Shown here piece by piece: positions 19,181 through 31,100 of a stretch of 64,000 nt of DNA. The notes beneath the pieces were generated by a model, which saw only the letters and a program-made list of their open reading frames with translations, was not told the DNA's origin and did no database searches. Source of the stretch: Neoarius graeffei. Taxonomy: Eukaryota; Chordata; Actinopteri; Siluriformes; Ariidae. A program made the translations under genes and the position numbers. Position 1 is the stretch's first letter. Each line of letters opens with the position of its first letter. The stretch lies in assembly GCF_027579695.1 (NCBI RefSeq), contig NC_083587.1, positions 39,323,732 through 39,387,731 on the forward strand. The letters are read 5' to 3'.

Positions 19181-20466
19181 CAGTGTTGTAGTTGAATCAT
19201 TAAAACCTCGAGTCTGAGTCCAGTCTCAAGTCCCCAGTGTTCAAGTCTGAGTCAAGTCCAAGTCATTAAAGAAAATTTTGAGTCGAGTCCACTATTAACC
19301 CGAGTTGAGTCCAAGAACGACTCCAACCACACCATTTGAAGGTGGCTGTTGCTGCCTTTATGTGAAACCGTCTCTGGTACTGCACTGGACTAACGTTACT
19401 GCTTGGCTGCTCCATTTTAGTTAATAGGCTACAGATAAAAAGCTAGTTCATCGCTCAGCAAGCCCCGCCCACTATCAACAGGGCAAATAGCATGAGAGAG
19501 GGTTAACACTAGCTAGTTCATCAGTCAGCAAGCAAGCCCCGCCCACTATCAACAGAGCAATGAACATAGTGTGTTCTTACTTCTCTGGGTGTGGTCTTGC
19601 CAAATGATGATTGAACTTCGAGGTTGTCCCTGTTGTCTCTTTGATAGTTCTTCTACATACAGAACATATAGCAGGGCATTTTTCCCCCCACTGCATGAGA
19701 AGTCTGGATAAGCAAAGTGGACAATCCCAGGCGCTTCTCTCCAGGCATTTTAGCGCTGTTAATGTTAGTTTGTTCCTGAACATGATGTACGACCAGGTGA
19801 ATGTGCATTCTCTTGCTAGAAATTAGTATAAAAATTAATGTAGATATAAATATCTTATGCCAAATTATTATGGAATGTTAGAAAAAAATAAAGAAAAAAT
19901 CCAAGTCCGAGTCCAAGTCTTAGTCATCAGTGCTTATGTCCAAGTTGAGTCACGACTCGTGACTCGACTTGGACTTGAGCACTGATGACTAAGACTTGGA
20001 CTTGATTTAAAAAAAAAAAAATTCTAACATGCCATGATAAGCGGCACGGTGGTGTAGTGGTTAGCGCTGTCGTCTCACAGCAAGAAGGTCTGGGTTCGAG
20101 CCCCGTGGCCGGTGAGGGCCTTTCTGTGTGGAGTTTGCATGTTCTCCCCCCGTCCGCGTGGGTTTCCTCCGGGTGCTCCAGTTTCCCCCACAGTCCAAAG
20201 ATGTGCAGGTTAGGTTAACTGGTGGCTCTAAATTGACTGTAAGTGTGAATGGTTGTCTGTGTCTATGTATCAGCCCTGTGATGACCTGGCAATTTGTCCA
20301 GGGTGTACCCCGCCTTTCGCCCGTAGTCAGCTGGGATAGGCTCCAGCTTGCCTGCGACCCTGCAGAGCAGGATAAAGTGGCTAGAGATAATGAGATGAGA
20401 TGCCATAATAAGTCGTACTTGAGTCCGACTCGAGTACAAGTCTTGGACTCAAGTACTACAAGCCTG
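19181..20466 (-). mobile_element. hAT element (family A) with BED zinc finger remnant, interrupted by a SINE
   Basis: The ends are CAGTGTTGTAGT and ACTACAAGCCTG, with a perfect 8-bp target duplication GGAGTTAG (19173-19180 and 20467-20474). The termini are full of gactcgagtc/gacttggact motifs. On the minus strand 19783-19577 encodes CPAICSVCRRTIKETTGTTS and NHHLARPHPEK, a BED zinc finger; the rest of the transposase is gone. Two copies of a ~70-bp unit containing ccccgcccactatcaaca lie at 19441-19565. A family 1 SINE is inserted at 20042-20399. Confidence 0.88.
20042..20399 (+). mobile_element. SINE family 1 copy inside the hAT element
   Basis: A full-length copy with a 13-bp target duplication ATGCCATGATAAG / ATGCCATAATAAG (20029-20041 and 20400-20412), one mismatch. 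Confidence 0.9.
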
Positions 20467-20656
20467 GGAGTTAGGGGTTAGGGTTATACCGCATGACACA
20501 TTTCTGAATACGCGGTATGGTAAAGTGTAAAATTTGCACAAGGATTAAAATGATCCCACCTTGATTTATTAAATTCTTTCATTTCCCCCATCTCATCTTA
20601 CTCGACTAGAGCTCGCTTTGGGTTCATGAACTTTTCTAAATCTAAAGTTTTAGGGC

Positions 20657-20705
20657 TGCGACCCTGTAGAACAGGATAGGCAGGTACAGATATTATAATG
20701 GATGG
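20657..20705 (+). mobile_element. Very short SINE family 1 3' remnant just upstream of zfand1
   Basis: About 49 bp (gcgaccctgtagaacaggat to the ggatgg tail) are flanked by AAGTTTTAGGGCT on both sides (20645-20657 and 20706-20718). It is an extremely 5'-truncated insertion ending about 48 bp before the zfand1 start codon, in its 5' untranslated or core promoter region. Confidence 0.8.
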
Positions 20706-20752
20706 AAGTTTTAGGGCTTTTATTTTGAAAATCGTTGCTGAGGCGCTGCAAA

Positions 20753-20807
20753 ATGGCTGAATTGGATATTGGAAAGCACTGTCAGATTGAGTGTTGTAAG
20801 CAAAAAG
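20753..20807 (+). CDS. zfand1: zfand1 coding exon 1
   Basis: This exon encodes [18 protein letters not shown] plus one base. MAELDIG is identical to the human N terminus, which fixes the start. The donor is gttgga, a weak match to consensus. Confidence 0.9.
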
Positions 20808-21753
20808 GTTGGAACTGATATAAACGATTCTGTTGTGAATGATTCAGTATCAGTTAATAGCTAACTTTAGTTTCCTTTTGATAAAATAACATGATAACAA
20901 ATGTGAAACTTAAATAACCTGAACTTCTTTCACTGCAGACTTCCTGCCGTTTGTATGTGAGAGCTGCTCTGGAGTGTTTTGGTGAGACATTCAGTACAAC
21001 TTATGACTTTTATTAATATTTTTTAGTTTGCAGTTATTATCATGCCAACAGTATGAATCAGTATAAATGAGCAACTTTCTGATCTCAGCTATTAAAAATA
21101 TAAAATTATGGGTCTACTGTTTGTTTATCACTTGCTAGTCTTGAACACAGAAGCAGAGCTTCACACTCCTGTCCAGAGGTAAGAATCTGAATGTCTCTCA
21201 TTAGCTTTTTATTTTTTAATCTTCTGTTCAGGAATGTAATATTTTGAAATTTTGATAACCAGTCTGAAAATATAGCTAACATAAAATATTACATTATTGT
21301 TGTGCCTTTGTGCAAAAGTCTCTTGCACACCTGTGTGTGTGTGTGTGTAGAGACACGTGTGCGCACACACATTATTTATATATATCTCATCTCATCATCT
21401 CTAGCCGCTTTATCCTGTTCTACAGGGTCGCAGGCAAGCTGGAGCCTATCCCAGCTGACTACGGGTGAAAGGCGGGGTACACCCTGGACAAGTCGCCAGG
21501 TCATCACAGGGCTGACACATAGACACAGACAACCATTCACACTCACATTCACACCTACGGTCAATTTAGAGTCACCAGTTAACCTAACCTGCATGTCTTT
21601 GGACTGTGGGGGAAACCGGAGCACCCGGAGGAAACCCACGCGGACACGGGGAGAACATGCAAACTCCACACAGAAAGGCCCTCGCCGGCCACGGGGCTCG
21701 AACCCGGACCTTCTTGCTGTGAGGCGACAGCGCTAACCACTACACCATCGTGC

Positions 21754-21784
<31 letters not shown>

Positions 21785-22114
21785 TTATGTGTATATATAC
21801 AGAGAGAACGCTTTGAGCGGGTGGGTGGAGCACAGAAGTACGGCACACCAGAACTGAGTTTCCAAAACTCTTTATTTTTACACTTTTCAGTGTTCTCACA
21901 ATCTCCCAGCCACACAGACACACGCACATACATCAGTCGTCTGGCTGGGGAGAGAGCTCCCTTCCTCTGCTGTCTCTCTCCTTATATAGGGCGCGGTCAC
22001 TGGGGAAGACACACAAACACAGGTTAACTGACATCAGGTGCAGTGATTCTGCCACTTACCTTCCCTGACTCCGCCCTCCGGTCACAGACCGATGCTTGAC
22101 CACGCCCCTGCTGC

Positions 22115-22170
<56 letters not shown>

Positions 22171-25100
22171 ATCTGGGGGAAAAAAACTAAGGGTCCACTG
22201 CAAAATTATCAGTTTCTCTGGTTTTACCATTTATAGGTATATGTTACCAAAAATGGCTTAAAAATAATGAAATGTTTCAACATTAAAAAAAACCCTATAA
22301 ACAGCAATAAGCCCCAATAAATGAAAGAAAGTCAGTATTTGGTGTGAGACAACCCTTTGCTTTAAAAAAAAAAATAGTTGTCTCAGGTACAGTGAGTTTT
22401 TAGTTTTATAAGGAAATGAGCTGTAGGTTTTACTACAACGTTTGGACTCTAAAATGTTTTTTGTACCGACTCGATAATGTAGAAATCATAAAATAGAAAT
22501 CAATAACAAAGTTTGTAGGAAAAAAATAGGGTGCTGAAGACTTTTGCACAAAAAAAGAGACCACTGTAGAATTATGTTTCTCTGGTTTTACTATTTATAG
22601 GTATGTGTTTGAGGAACATACATGTTTTTATTTTATTCCATAAACTACTGACAACGTTTCCCCCCAAATTCCACATAAAAATATTGTCACTCAAGAGTAT
22701 TTAATTGCAGAAAATGACATCTGGTCAAAATAAGAAAAAAGATGGTGTTTTCAGACCTTGCAGAGAAATAATGTATAGAAATCAAGATCATATTCAGTTT
22801 TAAACACGATAATGTTTGAACTTAGGATGAGTTCAGAAATTAATATTTGAAGAACAACTTTATCACATGGACGCTTGTGAAATTCCTCTCTGCATTTAAC
22901 CCATCTGAAGCAGTGAGCACACACATGGTGGAATAATCCTGACATTTAATCACAGCGTTCATGCGTCTCAGCACGCTCTCCACCAGTCTTTTGCTTTTGG
23001 TTCCAAGAGACATTCCTGAGTGTAAATCGATGATCTCTGACCTCCTTGAACTTTCCCATTGTGTGTGTTGGTCAATCCAGTGAGTTCTGGCAAATGAACC
23101 CTTTTTATGTTGGTACGCAGAAGCTACCAGCTCTAGTCAATCATGATCACTAACAAGAATTTGCCCTTTATACAGTGCCTTGCAAAAGTATTCATCCCCC
23201 TTGGTGTTTGTCCTGTTTTCCAGCATTACAAGCTGGAATTAAAATGGATTTTTGGAGGGTTAGCACCATTTGATTTACACAACATGCCTCCCACTTTAAA
23301 GGTGCAAATTGTTTTATTGTGACACAAACAGTAATTAAGATGAAAAAACAGAAATCTGGGGTGTGCATAAGTATTCACCCCCTTTCGTATGAAACCCCTA
23401 AATAAGCGCTGGTCCAACCAATTCACTTCATAAATCACATAATTAGTTGATTAAGATCCACCTGTGTGCAATCAAAGTGTCACATGATCTGTCACATGAT
23501 GTCTGTATAAATCAACCTGTTCTGGAAGGACCCTGACTCTGCTACACTACTAAGCAAGCAACATGAAAACCAAGCAGCACTCCAAACAGGTCAGGGACAA
23601 AGTTGTGGAGAAGTATGGATCAGGGTTGGGTTATAAAAAATATCCCAAACTTTGAATATCACAGGAAGCACCATTAAATCCATTATAGCAAAATGGAAAG
23701 AATATGGCACCACTACAAACCTGACAAGAGAAGGCCGCCCACCAAAACTCACAGACCGGGCAAGGAGGGCATTAATCAGAGATGCAACAAAGATAACGCT
23801 GAAGGAGCTGCAAAGATCCACAGTGGAGAAGAGAGTATCTGTCCATAGGACCACTTTAAGCCATACACTCTGCAGAGTGGGGCTTTATGGAAGAGTGGCC
23901 AGAAAAAGCCATTGCTTAAAAAAAAATCACGTTTGGAGTGTGCCTAACAGCATGTGGCAGACTCCCCAAACACATGGAAGATAATTCTCTGGTCAAATGA
24001 GACAAAAATTTAACTTTTTGGCCATCATGGGAACTGCCAGGTGTGGTGTATCCCCTTGGTCTCATCCATCCACAAAACATTTTTCCAATAGCCTTATGGC
24101 TTGTCCATGTGATCTTTAGCAAACTGCAGATGAGCAGCAATGTTCTTTTTGGAGAGCAGTGGCTTTCTCCTTGCAACCCTGGCATGCACACCATTGTTGT
24201 TCAGTGTTCTCCTGATGGTGGACTCATGAATATTAACATTAGCCAATGTGAGAGAGGCCTTCAGTTGCTTAGAAGTTACCCTGGGGTCCTTTGTGACCTC
24301 GCCGACTATTACATGCCTTGCTCTTGGAGTGATCTTTGTTGTCAACCACTTGGTAACAATGGTCTTGAATTTCCTCCATTTGTACACAATCTGTCTGACT
24401 GTGGATTGGTGGAGTCCAAACTCTTTAGAGATGGTTTTGTAACCTTTTCCAGCCTGATGAGCATCAACAACGCTTTTCCTGAGGTCCTCAGAAATCCTCC
24501 TTTGTTCGTGCCATGATACACTTCCACTAATGTGTTGTGAAGATGAGACTTTGATAGATCCCTGTTCTTTTTTTTTTTTTAAAGATTTTTTTTTGGGCTT
24601 TTTGCACCTTTATTGGATAGGACAGTGTAGAGACAGGAAATGAGTGGGAGAGAGAGAGAGACGGGAAGGGATCGGGAAATGACCTCGGGCCGGAATCGAA
24701 CCCAGGTCGCCCGCATTCATGGTATGGCGCCTTAACCACCTGAGCCACGACGCCCCCAAGATCCCTGTTCTTTAAATAAAACAGGGTGCCCACTCACACC
24801 TGATTGTCATCCCATTGATTGAAAACACCTGACTCCAATTTCACCTTCAAATTAACTGCTAATCCTAGAGGTTCACATACTTTTGCCACTCACAGATATG
24901 TAATATTGGATCATTTTCCTCAATAAATAAATGACCAAGTATAATATTTTTTGTCTAATTTGTTTAACTGGGTTCTCTTTATTTTTAGGACTTGTGTGGA
25001 AATCTGATGATGTTTTAGGTCATATTTATGCAGAAATATTGAACGTTCTAAAGGGTTCACAAACCTTCAAGCCCGGGCGATTGCTCTAAGACAACGAGGG

Positions 25101-28100
25101 AGGCTCAGCCTCCTCTAAAAATGACGAACATCGTGTAGGATGAATTGCGCTAGGTTTGTTATAGCCGACCTTATAACATTGCTATTTCAGATCCAGAATC
25201 ATAGAAATATATGTGCTCAACCCAACTACAGTGCGAAACCATTCCGTTATAACTTTCCCCAGTTCGTCTAATGTGTGCGTGAGTTTTTCCCCCCTCGTGA
25301 CAACGCGATGCAGCCCAGACTCAGTGGACTTCAATGGCATTTGGGAGCTATGCGCTTTCATTATCAAAATGCAAGACGATTATTGGACAAATACTGCGAA
25401 AACACCCGCCCACGGACTCCCAGCCTCACAGTGGGAGGGACATGGCAAAGCTTTCCGCGATGAGACTGGTGATTGGTGAAAGCGGCCGGATATTTTCTTT
25501 GATTGACAGCTCGTTTCAACTATAGACAGGCAGCGGTGACTCTCAGTTCAGTCCCATGCAGATTCGCAAGTGCTGTGGTGTATTGTAAGAGATCAGCTTA
25601 CATTTCGATTTCATTCATTACATACGGTTTCTACCAGCTTTTTTAGTTTGTATATATTTTCATTGTAAATAAAGTGTAAATATAGTGTTGTCAAGTTTGC
25701 TATCTTAGTTCCAGAAATTTCGTTTGAGTGACTGAACTTGAACTTGAGGGGGCTAGTCAGCTAGCAAGAAAGCTGCGCACGGATGCCGAGCATTGCTGAT
25801 TTAATTTTGGCAAAGCCATTTGCCAGTCTTCCTTTCGAGGAAAAAAATTAAAATTAAAGAGCAGGGTAGACCAATGCCTCAAATTGACTTGGTGAAAAAG
25901 GTAGGGAATAATACGTGACCCACATCAACAACAGTAAATAGGCTACTTTAGTAATATGTCATGGATGGACCAAAAATATAGACTCTCTTTAAAATGTTTA
26001 TGCTGCATATATTATATTGGAATATGTATTTTTCTGGATATGAATTAAACACAGCTACAATTTGGAAAACATTTTTAAACAAAACACAGCCGAGAACATT
26101 TCACACTACAGACCTGGATTAAAAGTGAAGGTTATCAAAATTGTCAATAAAACATTTCTCAGTCAAAATAAGTAAAATATAGGGAAAGTGTCATTGAATG
26201 AAATGTGTGGCACCCAGCTCTATGTTTGGCTCCCCAAGGTCAGTGCTTGTGCCTATTCCAGAACACTCTGCTGTTACTGCTGAGGTTCCTGACAAAGAGC
26301 TGCTTTCAATAATGATCAATTTTTAAACAACATGCCACAATTTTAAAATATAAAATGTTAAAATATACCCCCCCAACACCACCATCATGTATATTGGACA
26401 GTAGGCTAATGGGCCAAAAGAACCTGTTATTTCACAGTTTGTGACCCTGCCAACAATCAGCCAGATCAGAGGCAAGAGTATGGGCAAAATTTGTGTTTTT
26501 TCTTTTAAAATCTGGAAATATCGTAACCGACCAGCCTACCCTGTTTGGAAGACTACCAGCCTCCACTGCCTTCAGGCACCACTGTATATACAGTATAAAT
26601 TAAAGGAAACGAAAAGCTCAAATCCTCCAACTGTTTTTCTTTCTCTCCAATAAGAGTTACAGATAAATGTCTGTTAATGGTTAAGTACAGCCATATTAGA
26701 TCCAATATCAATTTAGAAATATATTTTTCGATGGGAATGCATGGTATCCATGGTGAGGTGACTTTCCTGACCCTGAAACCCTATTCCCGTGTCAGTCTGA
26801 TTATTTTGCTCTTTCAGCAGTCTTTTTTTTTTCAATTCTCTTTCAGAGATTAGCTATCTTTCAGTGCTGATTTTTGATATACCTCCGATATACCTCCCAT
26901 CTACGATTCATATTTGAAGTTTAGTTTGCTGAGACATGAGCGTTTTGGACAACATGTTATCCCATGATAGGTTTTTGTTTCCTCTATATTTTTCAGAAGC
27001 GTCAGATGAGAATTCGTTAGTTCAATTGCTGTCTCGTTACTTTCTCTTGCGTCTGAACATTTTATTCCAGGGGTACATCACTACTTAAAGTGATTTATAG
27101 GGCAGCTTTGCACGGTTAGCCATTTGACGATCTCACAGTATATTAAGTGTTAATGGTCTTAAGGTGTTTATGGACTGTATGAGTTTTCAGCCCGAGCTTG
27201 CTGTTGCAAAAACGAACAAACATCATGTTGAAGAAGAAACTGAGATCAGCAGTTTTAGAACACAGTAATGTGATGTGATCGATGACTGACTAAATTAGTA
27301 CCATTGCAACCACAGACAGTCTATGACAAAGTTTTGGCAGCATCAGAAACTTTTCGATTTAAACTCACAAAGTATGACTCTTATCTAAAAGTCACCAATA
27401 TGAGGAAACTCGCAGAACAGTTACAAGTCTGGTACTCACAGTGGCGAAACATAAGCAAAACTAATGCTAATGGACATTAAAAAAAATCCTTATTACTTTA
27501 AGTTCCCTTCAAATAATGGATCTGTTTACATGACCCCATTTTCTGCACCAGCCCAGATCACACTGATTGATGACATAAGCAGAAGTAGTAATTTTATTTA
27601 ATAGCAGGTCTGACATTAGAGGAACTTCATTTGATTGTCTGACATGGAAAATACATCACACAGTCTGTTATAAAGCAGTGTTTATTTTGGGATAACCTCA
27701 TACAGTGGAATAAATAATAATCTTAAAAGTCCACCGAAATTGCACAGTATAACACTGTGATATCTGTGACTCCAAATTTCCTGTTCCGTTTCTGGTTAAA
27801 TTCTTTGGTGGCACGGTGGTGTAGTGGTTAGCACTATTGCCTCACAGCAAGAAGGTTCTGGGTTCGACAGGGGTTTTTCTGTGTGGAGTTTGCATGTTTT
27901 CCCCGTGTCCGCGTGGGTTTCCTCCGGGTGCTCCGGTTTCCCCAACAGTCCAAAGACATGCAGGTTAGGCTAATTGGTGGCTCTAAATTGACCGTAGGTG
28001 CAAATGTGAGTGTGAATGGTTGTGTGTCTCTGTGTGTCAGCCTTGCGATGATCTGGCGACTTGTCCAGGGTGTACCCCGCCTCTCGCCCATAGTCGGCTG

Positions 28101-31100
28101 GGATAGGCTCCAGCTTGCACACGCCCCTGCACCGGATAAGCGGCTACAGATGATGGATGGATTAAATTTTTTTTATTTTTTACTGGAAAAAGAGCAACAA
28201 TATTTTCCAACTTAACATGTTCATTATTTCTTAAATTTCTCTTTTTTCTGAGGTCCCACTGAAGAGGGATGTCTTGGAGCCAGGGGTTAGTACATCATAT
28301 CCATGCGCATTTCAGGACTGTAAAGGCAGGGAGCTTCTACCTGTAATCTGTCAACATTGTCAAAAACATTTCTGTCTTGGGTACGTACATTTTTCGAGCT
28401 CCTTTTTGAATTCTTGATCGATATCGTAGTGTTTTCTGTCTTTCTTTCTTTGACTTGTGATGCTATCGGGGTAGACAAATTGCTAGTCTAGAAGAAGCAA
28501 GCAAGAGTCAAACAGCATTTTTATGTGCTCAGAATATTCGCCCCAAATTTTCTGACTTTCCGTATGCACACGCTCCATCAGAGACATCATCAGGAAAGGG
28601 ATATGATTAAAGATAAAGTTGATTTTCCTCCCATAGGCAGCTCTCTGGTCTTCATGTTTTTGTTTATCCTTTTTAACAACAAATGCAGACTTGATAGGTG
28701 AAAGCCAGGGCTTAAACCGAGAGTAGACCTTCAGAGCTGTTAACTGTTTAAACAATTGGGGACACCTGGGCAACAACACACACTTGTCTGTTACATGCTC
28801 CAGTATTTTTGATTACTTGGAAAACTGGGTGGGTTCAAACAGAAGTTGTAAGTTGCCATGTTGTTCAACACATCTAGATATAAATATCAGGTAAGAAAAC
28901 CTGATATTCTTTTCTTTCGTCTCAGGTCATCCTTTGATCTCAAACCTAAATGTTTTTAGTGTACAGCAAAAGCAAAATTAGCCTTGCCATTCCAATACTA
29001 TCGCAGGGGACTATGGATGGAAGACTTGTATTGATATTGCATGTTTATTATTACCATGAATTTTTTTTTAAATGTAATTTTCCCTCCAAGCAGTCATTCC
29101 CCCATTGTAAAATGTGGTGGGCTGAGATATGTCCTGTCATGTACAGCCCTCCTCTAACTGTGGTTGTCTAAGAGGATTCATCATCATCCTGCGGCCTTGG
29201 CCGAGACGCCTTGTACGACAGTCCGCCACACTTCCCGGTCGCCCATTGCCGATGGAAGATCCTGGAGTGGGATTCCAGTGTCCCTAGAGATGGTTGCAGG
29301 GTAGGTCAGCTTGCGTGACCTCACAGGAAGCCGACTTGGGCTCCATAGCAGCAGGCGGGAGATCGCGTCTTCCTTGGCATGGAAACAGTGCCCAGCAAAC
29401 TAGAGTCTCCTTTTCCTAACCTGAGTAGAGATTTGAGGCAGGCCCTTGTAGATCTCCTGTAGCGTGGAATGCGACGACCAGTGTATATTCTGGATACGGC
29501 ATAGTAGGTTGGTATAATTGCCATCCAGATGCTGCTGTTGTTGCACTGTTAGGGTCCAGGTCTCAGCTCCGTAGATTAGAGTGGGCTCCACAACAGATTT
29601 AAAGAGGCGTAGTTTCAGGTTGTTATCCAGTTTCGAGCGCCAAATCTTGCCAAGGGAGTTGCACGCCTTCCAGGTCTTGAAATCCTTATATGAGTCCATT
29701 ATGTGGGAGCCAAGGTACTTAAAATCATCCACGTGCTTTAGTTCTTTACCAGAGAGACAGGAAATGCTTGTGGTACCTGTGGTAGTAGAGATGGATTCCG
29801 TCTTGGCTTTGTTACAATAGAGACCTACTAGGGAGGCTGAAGTCTCGAGGGCTTGGAGAAGGGACTCCGCATCTCTAACGTTCCGAAATAATGGCTAGGT
29901 CATCTGCATAGTCGAGATCAGTAAGGTATTCGGCAGGGTGTCTGCGGCTTTTTCTTGTTTGTAGCTGAAGGCCTTTCTCAGGGTGCATGTCTAAGGATAT
30001 CCGGAGGGCTATCATCAAGCACAATAATGAAGAGGAACGGAGCCAGTGTATCACCTTGTAGCACTCCAGCATGGATATCAAAGAATTCAGTCACTCCATC
30101 AGGTGTAATAACAGCGACTTTGGTGTAGAGTGCCCGGATCGCCTTCACGATGTGGTCAGGTATTCCATAGAGGGGAAGTATTTCAAACATGGTCTCTCTG
30201 CAGATGGAGTCGAAAGCTTTCTTGAAATCTACAAAACAGAAAACGACATCCATGTTGTACCTGTTCATCTCCTCAATTATTCTTCTGAGTGTCAGAATCT
30301 GGGTGATGGTAGATCTTCCTCTTCTGAAGCCATTCTGATTCATGCGAAGGAGCGGGTCCACCGGTGGTATAAGTCGGTTCAGAATGAGTTTGTTGTACAT
30401 TTTTGCTGCTATTGGTATTAGCGAGATGCCTCTATAGAAGAACAGGTTTGTGAGATCTCCCTTCTTTGGAACAGGAATAATGCCGGATTCTAACCATTTC
30501 GAGGGTGGCGTCAGATCTGTGAAGATGTTATTACAGATATCCAGGAGTAAGCTATGGAATACTGGGTCCTTCCATAATACTGCTGGGATATTATCAAGGC
30601 CAGGGGACTTATTAATTTTAGTCGTCTCAACCACGGCAAGCAGCTCAGCCATCGTGAAAGGCTCAATTGAGATGTCCAAGTTATCAGCAACTTGTATTCG
30701 TGGGAGATTTTGAGTGTCAGGAGTGTTTACAGGACGCCCTAGAAGATTACGGAAGTGGGTTAGCCAGTTGTCCTTTATTTTCTCTGGAGATCCGCCCTTA
30801 ATGGTGATAGAGGGTCTGCGTTTTCGGCCTGTAATGTCATTGATGGTTTTCCAGGCGGCGGCATGTAGGTTCGATGCATTTTCTTTTTCCAGCTGGGAGA
30901 TTTTACCCTGGATAAGCTCGGTCTCAGCTTGGATATATGCATCATCAAGTTCTCTTTGGGCATCTGCTACGGCCGTTCCGGCGGCTTGTGTCGGATTTCC
31001 CTGGAGTGCCTTGGATCTTTGAAGGACAGTTTCCCGTGCCTTGATGACTTGTGGATGAGCGCTAAGATGGTTGGCTTTGGTTTTCTTCTTCCTTGTCCTT

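Noticed and set aside
24043-24516. 157-codon plus-strand frame
   Set aside because: It is the antisense of Tc1 family B transposase; the minus-strand frame has the recognisable helix-turn-helix.
28483-28779. 98-codon minus-strand frame
   Set aside because: No motif, no splice context and no neighbouring exon; could be chance.
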